Source: Thalassospira profundimaris (GTDB taxonomy: Bacteria; Pseudomonadota; Alphaproteobacteria; Rhodospirillales; Thalassospiraceae). Taken from it: 64,000 nt of DNA. A program made the translations under genes and the position numbers. This document shows positions 8,273-16,917 of the stretch, piece after piece. Under the pieces are notes generated by a model. The model ran no database searches. It was not told the origin of the DNA and saw only the letters and a list, made by a program, of their open reading frames with translations. The stretch is from NCBI RefSeq assembly GCF_003326755.1, contig NZ_JPWH01000006.1, positions 1 through 64,000 on the forward strand, given 5' to 3'. Position 1 is the first letter of the stretch. Each line of letters opens with the position of its first letter.

Positions 8273-9051
8273 CTAAAAATTCCATTCTGACACCGGCAGG
8301 CAAGTTAACAGCCGGTAATCGCACCGACAAACTCGATCCCCGTGTCAGAATCACTGCAACGATCATTCTGGCGATCACCGTTGTTTCATTTGCCAGTTGG
8401 CAGGCCGTGACGGCGACCATCATCTTGGCCCTATTCATGATGGCATTTTCCGAACCGGACTGGCGAAAATCACTGCATCGCATCCTGGCGATGGATGGCT
8501 TTATTGTGGCAACATTGATATTGCTGCCCTTTACCTATCCGGGCGATGTGATGTTCACGCTATGGGGCTTTGATGCCTCCTGGCAGGGCCTTTATCGCGC
8601 CGTCATGATCGCGTTAAAGGCCAATGCCGTGATGTGCGGTATCATCGCCTTTTTAGGCAATATGAGCAGCACGGAGCTTGGACGTGGCATGACGGGCCTT
8701 TATCTGCCAATCAAGCTGACAACCCTGATGATGTTCACCGTTCGCTACATTGATGTACTGCATCATGAATATTTGCGTCTTCGCCAGTCCATGCGCGCCC
8801 GTGCCTTTCGCCTGAAAACCAGCCGTCATAGCTGGAAAATGATTGGCTATCTGGTGGGTATGTTGCTGGTGCGGGCGCATGAACGCTCCGAACGCATTAT
8901 ATGGGCAATGAAATGCCGGGGTTTTCACGGACATTATCATTTTGCCCGCCTGCCCCGGCTTTCGCGACGCGATTTTCTGTTTGGTCTGGCAATGCTGGCG
9001 GTTTGGGCCGCCCTTATCACGCTGGAGGTTCTATGCCCGCCGATGATTTGA
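8269..9051 (+). CDS. nikQ: NikQ/CbiQ ECF transporter transmembrane (T) component
   Basis: The 260-residue T component has about five to six hydrophobic segments and two arginine-containing cytoplasmic coupling motifs, SMRARAF near residue 180 and AMKCRGFHG near 220, which dock on the ATPase in ECF transporters. The ATG at 8269 overlaps the nikL stop by four bases and is preferred over a start at 8233. Its 3' end overlaps nikO by 19 bases, so nikL-nikQ-nikO are a coupled unit. Confidence 0.9.
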   Translation: MTKNSILTPAGKLTAGNRTDKLDPRVRITATIILAITVVSFASWQAVTATIILALFMMAFSEPDWRKSLHRILAMDGFIVATLILLPFTYPGDVMFTLWGFDASWQGLYRAVMIALKANAVMCGIIAFLGNMSSTELGRGMTGLYLPIKLTTLMMFTVRYIDVLHHEYLRLRQSMRARAFRLKTSRHSWKMIGYLVGMLLVRAHERSERIIWAMKCRGFHGHYHFARLPRLSRRDFLFGLAMLAVWAALITLEVLCPPMI

Positions 9052-9701
9052 TTGAATTGCGTGATATCTGCTTTTCTTTCAACAATACCAGGTCAATACT
9101 GGATCATGCCGATTTCGATTTGCGTCGTGGTGAACGGGTGGCGCTGACCGGGCCCAATGGTGCAGGTAAAACAACCCTGTTTCACATCATCATGGGGTTG
9201 CGCAAAGCAGATCGCGGCACGGTCCGCATCCTGCAAAATACCTGCGCAAGCGAGCAGGATTTCGCCGCCATTCGCGGCCGAACCGGGTTATTGTTCCAGG
9301 ATTCCGATGACCAGCTTTTTTGCCCGACCGTGATGGAAGATGTTGCCTTTGGCCCGCTTAACCTTGGGGCGAGTGATGCCGATGCCCTGGAAATTTCGCG
9401 CAAGACTCTGCACGATCTTGGTTTATCGGGGTTTGAAAACCGCATCACGCATCATCTTTCTGGCGGGGAAAAGCGCCTGGTGGCGCTCGCGACCGTTTTG
9501 GCGATGCAGCCTGAAATCCTGTTGCTTGATGAACCAACCACCGGCCTTGACCAGGATGTAGAGATCCGGCTGATAAAAATCCTGCAAAACCTGCCCCAGG
9601 CAATGGTGATCATTTCGCATGATCATGCGTTCCTAAAGCAGGTTGCGACACGCCAGATCCGGCTGCAAAATGGCAAACTTGTTTCTGATACGCCGCAATA
9701 A
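9033..9701 (+). CDS. nikO: NikO/CbiO ECF transporter ATP-binding protein
   Basis: The 222-residue ATPase has Walker A GPNGAGKT (40-47), a Q-loop near 89, signature LSGGEKR (142-148), Walker B ILLLDEP (162-168) and switch His196 in ISHDH. It powers NikM/NikQ on the cytoplasmic face. The start at 9033 is supported by GGAGG at 9024-9028 and lies inside the end of nikQ. The protein is a little shorter than many CbiO proteins because it lacks the long C-terminal extension. Confidence 0.93.
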   Translation: MPADDLIELRDICFSFNNTRSILDHADFDLRRGERVALTGPNGAGKTTLFHIIMGLRKADRGTVRILQNTCASEQDFAAIRGRTGLLFQDSDDQLFCPTVMEDVAFGPLNLGASDADALEISRKTLHDLGLSGFENRITHHLSGGEKRLVALATVLAMQPEILLLDEPTTGLDQDVEIRLIKILQNLPQAMVIISHDHAFLKQVATRQIRLQNGKLVSDTPQ

Positions 9702-9728
9702 ACATAAATCCCGACAGGACGCACCACG

Positions 9729-10271
9729 ATGAACCCGGACGAGATATTGCATTTCTGGTTTAAGGAACTGACGAAAAAACAATGGTTTGAAAAGGATACG
9801 GCACTCGACCGGCATATAAGCGAACGTTTTGCCGATTATCATGCCGCCGCCACCAGGGGCGAACTGTTTGACTGGCGCAAAACCGCCAAGGGCCGCCTTG
9901 CCGAAATTATCATCCTCGATCAGTTTTCGCGCAATATGTACCGCGACCAGCCACAATCCTTTGCCAGCGATGCAATGGCGCTTGTACTGGCACAGGAAGC
10001 GGTGCGAACCAAGGCCGACCAGGCCCTGTCAAATATGCAGCACAGACTGTTTTTATATATGCCCTATATGCATTCTGAATCCGACATCATTCACGAGGTA
10101 GCCCTGACCCTGTTTGATCAACCGGGCCTTGAAGAAAACCTGGATTACGAAAAACGACACAAACAGATCATTGACCGTTTTGGCCGTTACCCGCATCGCA
10201 ATGAAATTCTGGGGCGGACCTCAAGCGCGGAAGAACTGGATTTCCTGAAACAGCCAGGCTCGTCATTCTAA
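9729..10271 (+). CDS. DUF924 family protein
   Basis: The 180-residue protein begins MNPDEILHFWF and contains RGRLAEIIILDQFSRN-like and YMPYMHSES-like stretches (here KGRLAEIIILDQFSRNMYR and FLYMPYMHSE), which mark the DUF924 family of helical, TPR-like bacterial proteins. No biochemical role is known to me. It starts 27 bases after nikO and may be read through from the nik operon, but its role need not relate to nickel. Confidence 0.85.
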   Translation: MNPDEILHFWFKELTKKQWFEKDTALDRHISERFADYHAAATRGELFDWRKTAKGRLAEIIILDQFSRNMYRDQPQSFASDAMALVLAQEAVRTKADQALSNMQHRLFLYMPYMHSESDIIHEVALTLFDQPGLEENLDYEKRHKQIIDRFGRYPHRNEILGRTSSAEELDFLKQPGSSF

Positions 10272-10272
10272 C

Positions 10273-10301
10273 AAAAAGGCAGGGGTTTCATCGCCCCTGC
10301 C
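10273..10301 (-). terminator. Terminator of the yaaA/trpD2-like operon
   Basis: GGCAGGGG at 10278-10285 and CCCCTGCC at 10294-10301 form an 8-bp stem. On the minus strand it is followed by five T (A-run 10273-10277); on the plus strand only by a weak pyrimidine tract. It lies between two convergent genes and may act both ways. Confidence 0.7.
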
Positions 10302-10333
10302 CTGTCTTTGCTTCCTTAAGCCGCCTCGGGTGA

Positions 10334-11392
10334 TTACCGCTTGATCTGACGGTTATCCCACCAGCCTTCTACAAGGCTTTCGGCTTCGTCAATATAATCC
10401 GCCCGTCCGACAAGATAGGCCGCCATTGCGGCACTGCCCTTGATCTTGGCAATGGCATCGGCGTCTTCGATCTCGCCACGCCACACACCAAGGAAATGAT
10501 CCATCTTTGCCGGTGTGGCATCCTCTTCGGGCTTTTCCGTTCGTGCCAGGCTGGCAGGCCAGCGCAGATCACTTAGAATACCGTTATCCAGCAGTCGCAA
10601 ATCAACATGCTTGTAAGGCGTGCGTTCTGCCTCGCCGCCACCGCCCTTGATCACGCCAATGCGCGGCAAATGCAGCAATTTTCCCGTTTCGCGGTGCACA
10701 TCAAGAAATGCCGGATGAAACACGCCCAAAAACGCCGCCTTCGCCTGTAAGGGGTTTAGCAAACGCAGCAATGTGTTTACCGGACTGCGCAATCCCAACA
10801 ACGGCCGCAGACCAATCAATTCCTGCAATTTGGGATGAATATGACGCAGCGGCAAATACGCAATGCCATGTGAGGCAATATCGGCCCTCGCCTCTTCGGC
10901 GGACATGGCCGTTGGCAATTTCAGGGCCTTAAAGGCCGCTTCGGTGCCAATACCTTTGACCAGATGCGAATTATAGCCGTGCATCAAAACCGGTATTTTG
11001 TTTTGTGCCAAAAGCAGGGCTGACAGCACAAACCACGGCAACCCACGTGTACGCCCGGCGGCATAGGATGGCCAATCAATCATCGGATGGCTGGCCTCGG
11101 GAATATCACTTTCATCGGGTTCCAGGCGGGCGATTTCACGCACGGCCTCGATCATGCCGGCAAGTTCTTCGGGGGTTTCCCCGCGATAACGCAACATCAG
11201 CAGGTAAGCGCCAAGCTGAATCGGATCGACTTCATCACGCAGAATCATGGAAAAGGCCGTAAAGGCCTCTTCCCGTGTCAGGCTGCGCGACCGGCCTGGC
11301 CCGCGAAAAAACTGCCGCAAATACCCCGAAAAAGGATGTGCTTCTGGCAAATGATTTTCATCGTCGGGCTGCTCGAGATGATCGTCGCTCAT
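10334..11392 (-). CDS. TrpD2/YbiB-like glycosyl transferase family protein
   Basis: The product of about 352 residues has the fold of anthranilate phosphoribosyltransferase, with a helical N-terminal domain (SLTREEAFTAFSMIL, PEELAGMIEAV) and a C-terminal alpha/beta domain with an HVDLRLL-containing region. It has diverged from TrpD: the PRPP-binding GTGGD motif is not evident, and there is VLMHGYNSH and IKGGGGEAE instead, as in the YbiB/TrpD2 family, where E. coli YbiB binds nucleic acid. I therefore do not assign tryptophan synthesis. A GTG at 11404 is an alternative start. It follows yaaA on the same strand by about 48 bases. Confidence 0.8.
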   Translation of the reverse strand: MSDDHLEQPDDENHLPEAHPFSGYLRQFFRGPGRSRSLTREEAFTAFSMILRDEVDPIQLGAYLLMLRYRGETPEELAGMIEAVREIARLEPDESDIPEASHPMIDWPSYAAGRTRGLPWFVLSALLLAQNKIPVLMHGYNSHLVKGIGTEAAFKALKLPTAMSAEEARADIASHGIAYLPLRHIHPKLQELIGLRPLLGLRSPVNTLLRLLNPLQAKAAFLGVFHPAFLDVHRETGKLLHLPRIGVIKGGGGEAERTPYKHVDLRLLDNGILSDLRWPASLARTEKPEEDATPAKMDHFLGVWRGEIEDADAIAKIKGSAAMAAYLVGRADYIDEAESLVEGWWDNRQIKR

Positions 11393-11440
11393 CTGATCGC
11401 TCACTTTAATGGTGAAAAAATTAAGATCACGGCCACTACA

Positions 11441-12214
11441 TTATTCGTGGGTGCGCGTAAAGACCCAGTCATTCCCGTCCGTCAGGTCATCGCGATAAAC
11501 GTAACCGTCCATGTCAAACGATTTCAGGTCTTCAGGCTTTTCCAACCGGTTCCGGATCATATATCGCGCCATCATGCCACGGGCACGCTTGGCTGAAAAG
11601 CCAATGACTTTGGCCGTGTTACCTTTTATTTCCTTAAAAACCGGCGTAATCACCGGGCCTTCGATCAATTTGGTTTTCACGGCCTTGAAATATTCGTTCG
11701 AGGCCAGGTTCACCAGGGTGCGATCTTTATGATCGCGGGTAAGATCATTTATGTGATGGGCAATTTTCTCGCCCCAGAACTCATACAGGTTCTTGCCGCG
11801 CGGATTTTCCAGCTTTGTGCCCATTTCCAGGCGATAGGCCTGCATCAAATCGCGCGGACGCAACACCCCATAGAGCCCCGAAAGCATCCGAAAATGATCC
11901 TCCGCCCAGTCCAGATCTTCCTGGCTCAGATTATCGGCATCGAGTCCGACATAGGTATCTCCGCGAAAGGCATAAACCGCCGGTTTGGCATTTTCCGGGG
12001 TAAATGGCGTTTTGAAATGGGCAAATCGCTGCACATTCAATTCGGCCAAATCCTCGCTGATGCCCATCAAATTCATCAAATCACGGCGGGTCTTTTTTTG
12101 CGCCACCTCAACCAGTTCGACGGCATCATCCAGAAATACCGGCTGATTAACCGGCATTTTAGGTGCCGGTGTTTCAAAGTCCAGTTTCTTTGCCGGGGAA
12201 ACAACAGCAAGCAT
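11441..12214 (-). CDS. yaaA: Peroxide stress protein YaaA (DUF328)
   Basis: The 257-residue protein matches E. coli YaaA in length and in the hallmark N-terminus MLAVVSPAKKLDFE, with VYAFRGDTYVGLDA, GLYGVLRPRDLMQAYRLEMGT and GFSAKRARGMMARYMI downstream. YaaA lowers free intracellular iron and protects DNA and proteins during hydrogen peroxide stress. An AGAGG site precedes the ATG. It is probably co-transcribed with the trpD2-like gene that follows. Confidence 0.95.
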   Translation of the reverse strand: MLAVVSPAKKLDFETPAPKMPVNQPVFLDDAVELVEVAQKKTRRDLMNLMGISEDLAELNVQRFAHFKTPFTPENAKPAVYAFRGDTYVGLDADNLSQEDLDWAEDHFRMLSGLYGVLRPRDLMQAYRLEMGTKLENPRGKNLYEFWGEKIAHHINDLTRDHKDRTLVNLASNEYFKAVKTKLIEGPVITPVFKEIKGNTAKVIGFSAKRARGMMARYMIRNRLEKPEDLKSFDMDGYVYRDDLTDGNDWVFTRTHE

Positions 12215-12369
12215 TTATGTGCCTCTTCTCTTTCATCGCGGATCATTTTGTCGTAACAAGCCACAAGGCTTATGGGAAAGTCCCCGCTATGGCAATTCCC
12301 ATAATTTTGAAATTTTGCAGATTTCCGGCACTTCGCAACAGTGGAATGCCGGTTTGAAAGGAAAAAGTC

Positions 12370-12690
12370 ATGAGTGAACAAGTTCGCGCGTCCCACATCC
12401 TGCTGATGTATGCCGGTTCCGCACGCTCCACCGCTTCGCGCAGCAAGGACGAAGCCCTGACCCTGATTAAAGACCTGAAAACCCAGGTCGATAATGGCGC
12501 TGATTTCGCTGAAATCGCCCAGGCGAATTCCGATTGTCCGTCGGGCCGTCAGGGTGGCGACCTTGGCTTTTTTGGCCGTGGCATGATGGTGCCGGAATTC
12601 GACCAGGCCGCGTTCAACATGGAAGTCGGCACCGTATCCGACGTGGTTGAAACCGATTTCGGTTATCACATCCTGCAGCGTACTGCCTGA
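12370..12690 (+). CDS. Parvulin-type peptidyl-prolyl cis-trans isomerase
   Basis: The 106-residue protein is a single parvulin domain without signal peptide, like E. coli PpiC but slightly longer. Typical stretches are VRASHILL at the start, DFAEIAQANSDCPSGRQGGDLGFFGRGMMVPEFDQAAF in pieces across 40-75, and the closing FGYHILQ. It catalyses proline isomerisation in the cytoplasm. An AAAGG-like site precedes ATG 12370, and a strong terminator follows, so it is monocistronic. Confidence 0.94.
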   Translation: MSEQVRASHILLMYAGSARSTASRSKDEALTLIKDLKTQVDNGADFAEIAQANSDCPSGRQGGDLGFFGRGMMVPEFDQAAFNMEVGTVSDVVETDFGYHILQRTA

Positions 12691-12712
12691 TTTAACGCTG
12701 CGCTAAAATTAA

Positions 12713-12742
12713 AGACTCGCAATGAGTTGCGGGTCTTTTTTT
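12713..12742 (+). terminator. Bidirectional terminator after the parvulin gene
   Basis: AGACTCGCAA at 12713-12722 pairs with TTGCGGGTCT (one mismatch or wobble) and is followed by seven T on the plus strand; the minus strand reads into TTTAATTTT. It serves both the parvulin gene and the convergent DUF1491 gene. Confidence 0.85.
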
Positions 12743-12745
12743 ATG

Positions 12746-13099
12746 TCAAAACTCAATAATTGGCGCATCAAGCTCATATTGCGACTTGTGATCTTCGACC
12801 TCTAATACCCAAACATCACGGTCAAAAGAAACCTGCCGTCGGCAATAATCATCGCACTGCATTTCGCACTCGCGGTCGCCGTTTTCACCACCGGCGACCT
12901 GCATCCATCCCAGTTCACCCTCCATCGTGGTCACCCGCGAATATACAAAACAGCCTTTGTCAAAACGGTTTAGTTTCAACAAAACCGCCCCGGCATCCTC
13001 GTTCCCTTTATGCACAACCATTGCCGTAATCCCATTGGCCTGGCAAATCCCGATCTGGCCACGCACCCAGATACCGGCTTTTAAACGGGGCTGGGTCAT
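12746..13099 (-). CDS. DUF1491 family protein
   Basis: The 117-residue protein has the features of DUF1491, a small family largely restricted to alphaproteobacteria: IWVRGQIGICQANG at the start, GNEDAGAVLLKLNRF, and a C-terminal FDRDVWVLEVED. No function is known. The ATG at 13099 lies one base after the stop of the upstream M23 gene and has AAGG seven bases before it, so the two genes are coupled; a GTG at 13108 is the alternative start. Confidence 0.85.
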   Translation of the reverse strand: MTQPRLKAGIWVRGQIGICQANGITAMVVHKGNEDAGAVLLKLNRFDKGCFVYSRVTTMEGELGWMQVAGGENGDRECEMQCDDYCRRQVSFDRDVWVLEVEDHKSQYELDAPIIEF

Positions 13100-13100
13100 G

Positions 13101-13922
13101 TCACACACCTTGCCGACTGGCCGTTACATTTTCGGGCATTTGCAAAATCAGGTTTGCATTGGGACAAATGGCCTCCCAAACATCCCATTGCGACGGTTTT
13201 GCCGCGCCAAAATAATCTCCGCGTTTGCCCAGCAAATCAAAAATGATCTGAAAGTGCAGGTGCGGTATCCAGTCACCGTTAATCGGATAATCACCAAACT
13301 GGCACAGCTCTTCACCCTTGGCAAAGGGCTTGCCCTCGTATAGCCCCACAAGCGATTCCCGGCTCAGATGCCCATACAAGGTCCAGAAGGTAATGCCCGG
13401 TTCGGGATTATGCTCCATGATAATGGTGGGCCCATAATCCAGCGGCAGGTCATTATCGGCAAAACTGTGCACCACACCATCAAGCGGCATAAAAACCGGT
13501 GTTCCGGCAGGCAGGAAAAGATCGATCCCCAAATGTTGTGAGCGGGCTTCTCCGCCGACTTTGAATTGGGGTGACTGATAACAGATCCGGTCCTCGCGAT
13601 AGCGACCAACACCAACCGGCGCATTCTGTGCTGCCATTTGTGCAAACATCAGTTCCGTCTGCCGGGCCGGATCACTGGTGCCGCCGATTACGACATCACC
13701 ATTGCAGCTAAAATCATAAACGATCTTGCGACATGTTTTCAGATCAAACGATAAAACCGAGGCAAATTGATCCTGGTTGTCGCCAATCCAGCTTAGCAGT
13801 TTCTGTCCTTCGGGGAACGGTGCCTCGCCCTGAGCATAGCGCGCCAAACAGGTTGCAAGGCGTTCCTCGCCCCGGACCAATTCATCATTCATATTCATTG
13901 AAACCGGGCGTTCCTGGCTCAC
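13101..13922 (-). CDS. M23 (LytM-type) metallopeptidase domain protein
   Basis: The product of 273 residues carries a lysostaphin/LytM-like domain in its C-terminal half, with zinc ligands H130 and D134 (QHLGID), H185 (YGHLS) and the H221-L-H223 motif. Family members cut peptidoglycan cross-links, but no signal peptide is visible, so cytoplasmic action on another substrate is possible. The GTG at 13922 is chosen as start because CGGAG lies seven bases upstream; an in-frame ATG at 13964 is inside the terminator hairpin of the preceding gene. A further ATG at 13898 is possible. It is coupled to the DUF1491 gene. Confidence 0.83.
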   Translation of the reverse strand: MSQERPVSMNMNDELVRGEERLATCLARYAQGEAPFPEGQKLLSWIGDNQDQFASVLSFDLKTCRKIVYDFSCNGDVVIGGTSDPARQTELMFAQMAAQNAPVGVGRYREDRICYQSPQFKVGGEARSQHLGIDLFLPAGTPVFMPLDGVVHSFADNDLPLDYGPTIIMEHNPEPGITFWTLYGHLSRESLVGLYEGKPFAKGEELCQFGDYPINGDWIPHLHFQIIFDLLGKRGDYFGAAKPSQWDVWEAICPNANLILQMPENVTASRQGV

Positions 13923-13940
13923 CGTGATGCTCCGTAAAAG

Positions 13941-13975
13941 AAAAAAGGCAGCACAATTATCCATGCTGCCTTTTT
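13941..13975 (-). terminator. Terminator of the acidic-protein gene
   Basis: GGCAGCA at 13947-13953 pairs with TGCTGCC at 13964-13970. On the minus strand six T follow (A-run 13941-13946); the plus strand also has five T. It ends the 14033-14521 transcript and contains the false ATG of the M23 frame. Confidence 0.88.
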
Positions 13976-14032
13976 GGGGTATCGAATTTATTGGCCAGTG
14001 GCAAGCAACTGCGTTACCCGCCCTTTAACCCG

Positions 14033-14521
14033 TTACCAGTTGGCGACTTCATATTCGCACGATACGTCATCATCATCGGTATCGGTCAACGCAACTGTCA
14101 GACGGCGCATTTGCGGATTGAACCGTTTAATGAAGTTCAACAGCAACAGGGCTTCTTCGCTCAACTCGCCGGCATCTTCATCATCGTCGTCAAGTTCGCA
14201 CAGCTCAACCAGTTCAAGGAACAGGGCAGCCAGGGCACGTTTAACATCTTCGCCGCCCTTAAGCCCGCCGGTCAATTCGCCCAGTGGCTTCAAATCGACT
14301 TCCAACTGTCGCAGTGTCTTGCTCATCTGATCGATGTCGTCTTCGTCCAGCACCATTTCGGCAGCAATCATGTGGGTGCCGACTTCGTTGATGTTCATAT
14401 AGCCGACAAATTCAAACACATCGTCCTTGCTGCGACCTTCTTCGATCAGCGCTTCGGTATGTGCTTCAAATTCGGCCAGTTCAACATCTTCTTCGCCAAG
14501 GTCGTTATCAAGGTCGCTCAT
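14033..14521 (-). CDS. Hypothetical acidic protein (162 aa)
   Basis: I do not recognise a family. The protein is strongly acidic, with Asp/Glu runs at the N-terminus (GEEDVELAEFEAH), near residue 110 (ELDDDDEDAGEL) and near the C-terminus (TDTDDDD). It has no signal peptide or membrane segment and is predicted to be largely helical. GGAG lies nine bases before the ATG. A terminator follows directly, so it is monocistronic. The acidity may mean a halophilic-type or protein-binding role; that is speculation. Confidence 0.75.
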   Translation of the reverse strand: MSDLDNDLGEEDVELAEFEAHTEALIEEGRSKDDVFEFVGYMNINEVGTHMIAAEMVLDEDDIDQMSKTLRQLEVDLKPLGELTGGLKGGEDVKRALAALFLELVELCELDDDDEDAGELSEEALLLLNFIKRFNPQMRRLTVALTDTDDDDVSCEYEVANW

Positions 14522-14731
14522 GGGATATTTACTCCGTTAAATTTGCGCCGCTGATACTCTTTCCCGGGGCAGAAAACAACCCGCCGAAGATGATTTTCAG
14601 CAATTCGTCATCTGTCATCCATAGCGACAAACATAACCCGCCCTGGTTTCATCAGCGAGAAGAAATGCCAAAGCCATTGGCATCATTCGATGATATGCTC
14701 CGCAACCAGAAACAGGGGAAGAAAAACATAC

Positions 14732-15406
14732 ATGGTTATAACAGCACTACATGATGTATTGGCCCTTTGCTGGGCACTGTGCTGGTGGGCAGGCTATACG
14801 TTTTACGCCGACAGCAGCACAAGACGACGCAAAAGCATTTCTGCTGTAATGGCGCATAACCGCCATCGCTGGATGGAACAGATGCGCAAACGCAATTTGC
14901 GGATGATTGATACATCCATTGCCAGCAACCTGATTACCGGGATCAGTTTTTTCTCATCAACAACGATTCTGGTTCTGGTTGGTTTAGGTGCCCTTCTTGG
15001 TTACAGCAAAGAAGGGATCGAGCTGGTAGCCACCCTACCCTATGCCGCCGCGTCCACGCCCTTATTGTGGAATGGCAAGGTTGTCTTCCTGATGTTGATC
15101 TTTATTTATGCCTTTTTCAAATTCACATGGGCATTCCGGCTGTCGAACTATTGTTCCATCCTGATTGGCGCAACTCCCGAAACCAGCGATGAAAAAGGCC
15201 CCAATATTGCCGCACAGGCCGCCCGCATGAGCATGATGTCGGCGCATAACTTCAATCGCGGCATCCGCGCCTACTTTTTTGCCCTTTCCGCCCTTGCCTG
15301 GTTTTACCACCCGATTGCATTTATGATCGGTTCCTCATGGGTCATCGTCATTCTCTATAATCGCGAATTTAGGTCCCATGCCCTGCACATCATGACAGGA
15401 CGCTAA
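14732..15406 (+). CDS. DUF599 family integral membrane protein
   Basis: The 224-residue protein has four to five membrane segments and matches DUF599: a first helix followed by a basic stretch (STRRRKSISAVMAHNRHRWM), then RMIDTSIASNLITGISFFSSTTILVLVG, and a C-terminal NRGIRAYFFALSALAWF. The role is unknown; it lies in the inner membrane. ATG 14732 has AGGGGAAG ten bases upstream and is preferred to a start at 14690. Confidence 0.88.
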   Translation: MVITALHDVLALCWALCWWAGYTFYADSSTRRRKSISAVMAHNRHRWMEQMRKRNLRMIDTSIASNLITGISFFSSTTILVLVGLGALLGYSKEGIELVATLPYAAASTPLLWNGKVVFLMLIFIYAFFKFTWAFRLSNYCSILIGATPETSDEKGPNIAAQAARMSMMSAHNFNRGIRAYFFALSALAWFYHPIAFMIGSSWVIVILYNREFRSHALHIMTGR

Positions 15407-15570
15407 ACCGGTAACGCCGAACGACACCCCCGAAAAAATGATGGCAAAACACAAAGACCTTGAACCGGTTTTGATCATTCTCCATATAACGAAAGTATAA
15501 TCACCACTTCCTTTGTATAGTACGGGTCGTGGTAGGGAGAAAATGTTCAAAACTTCGGAAAGCATATCAA

Positions 15571-16851
15571 ATGGCGTTTTTAAAACCATCACCCGAAACA
15601 GCCGAGAAAATCGAATGGCTGGAAATTCTGTCGCGTCATTCCGGGGTCGGTTTGTGGGATGCGATTCTTCATAATGGCGATGCCATGCACCCGAAGTCCA
15701 AATGGACCTGGACACCAGAATTTCGTCGCCTGTGCGGTTTTGATAATGAAAAGGAATTTCCCAACGTTGTGCACTCCTGGTCAGACCGTCTGCATCCGGA
15801 CGATGTCGATCCCACATTTGCCGCCTTCGGGAATGCTTTGGAGACGGGCAAAACCTATGACGTTCTTTACCGCCTGAAGGTCAAAGACGGTTCCTATCGC
15901 TGGTTTCGGGCAACCGGCGGCACGGTAAAGGATTCAAAAGGTATCCCTCGACGCGCGTGTGGATCACTTGTTGACGTTCATGACAGCAAAGTTGCCGAAG
16001 CAGAACGGGACGAAATGCGCCAGAAACTGGCTGACGCCTTTGAGGCCTCTGTGGGGAGACTTGTGGAGGCGGTCTCAGAATCCGCCAAAACGCTCGACAA
16101 AGCGGCACATTCAATGACATCAACGGCAACACAAACCGCAAGTCTGTGTGACATTGTGGCCTCCGCTTCTCACGAAACAAACGAAAATGTCCAGTCTGTT
16201 GCTTCGGCCACGGAGGAATTGTCGGCCTCGATTGATGACATCAGCAAACGCGTCAACCAGTCGTCCCAAATTATCAATACCGCCGTTTCAGAAGCCGTGG
16301 AAACCAACAACAAAATTGAAGCGCTGGCAACTGCGGCGCAGAAAATTGGTGACGTTGTCAAACTGATTAACGACATTGCCGGACAAACCAACCTTTTGGC
16401 CCTGAATGCCACCATCGAAGCCGCCCGGGCCGGGGACGCCGGTAAAGGGTTTGCCGTGGTCGCCTCGGAGGTCAAAACCCTCGCCACTCAAACAGCACGC
16501 GCAACCGAGGAAATTGCCAATCAGATCAGGGCAATTCAGGAGGAAACCCAAAACGCGGTGCAGGCCATTCAGAACATTTCGCGCACCATTAATGAGGTCG
16601 ATGCGATTTCAACCGCCATTGCCTCGGCCGTTGAACAACAGGGTGCTGCAACCCGCGAAATTTCAAGCAGTGTCTATCAGGCCGTGCAAAGCACAGAATC
16701 TGCCCAGGCCAATGTTCGATCTGTGACCGAGGCGGCCAACGACACCGGCAAAGCTGCCAGCCATGTTCAGAGTGAAACATCGGAACTGGCAAAAAATGGT
16801 GACAAATTGCGCGACCAGGTTGGCGAATTCCTGCGTTCTATTCGCCAGTAA
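15571..16851 (+). CDS. Soluble methyl-accepting chemotaxis protein with PAS domain
   Basis: The 426-residue protein lacks membrane segments. An N-terminal PAS_3 fold (about 18-140) contains WTPEFRRLCGF and YRLKVKDGSYRWFRATGG, a form that often binds FAD, haem or small ligands. The C-terminal MCP signalling domain (about 150-425) has the CheA/CheW-contact tip around 267-295 (INDIAGQTNLLALNAT, EAARAG) and flanking coiled coils. It is a cytoplasmic chemoreceptor, perhaps for an internal redox or energy signal. ATG 15571 has GGAAAG upstream; the frame extends to a GTG at 15529. Confidence 0.92.
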   Translation: MAFLKPSPETAEKIEWLEILSRHSGVGLWDAILHNGDAMHPKSKWTWTPEFRRLCGFDNEKEFPNVVHSWSDRLHPDDVDPTFAAFGNALETGKTYDVLYRLKVKDGSYRWFRATGGTVKDSKGIPRRACGSLVDVHDSKVAEAERDEMRQKLADAFEASVGRLVEAVSESAKTLDKAAHSMTSTATQTASLCDIVASASHETNENVQSVASATEELSASIDDISKRVNQSSQIINTAVSEAVETNNKIEALATAAQKIGDVVKLINDIAGQTNLLALNATIEAARAGDAGKGFAVVASEVKTLATQTARATEEIANQIRAIQEETQNAVQAIQNISRTINEVDAISTAIASAVEQQGAATREISSSVYQAVQSTESAQANVRSVTEAANDTGKAASHVQSETSELAKNGDKLRDQVGEFLRSIRQ

Positions 16852-16868
16852 ACACACCACAAATTTCA

Positions 16869-16899
16869 CCAATCCGCCCTTGCAAAAAGGGCGGATTGG
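16869..16899. terminator. Hairpin between convergent MCP and MFS genes
   Basis: CCAATCCGCCCTT at 16869-16881 pairs perfectly with AAGGGCGGATTGG at 16887-16899, a 13-bp stem with a 5-base loop. T-runs on either side are short (TTTT after a GC pair on the plus strand). Its position between convergent stop codons suggests a bidirectional terminator. Confidence 0.65.
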
Positions 16900-16917
16900 C
16901 GCTTTTACGGCCTTGCT

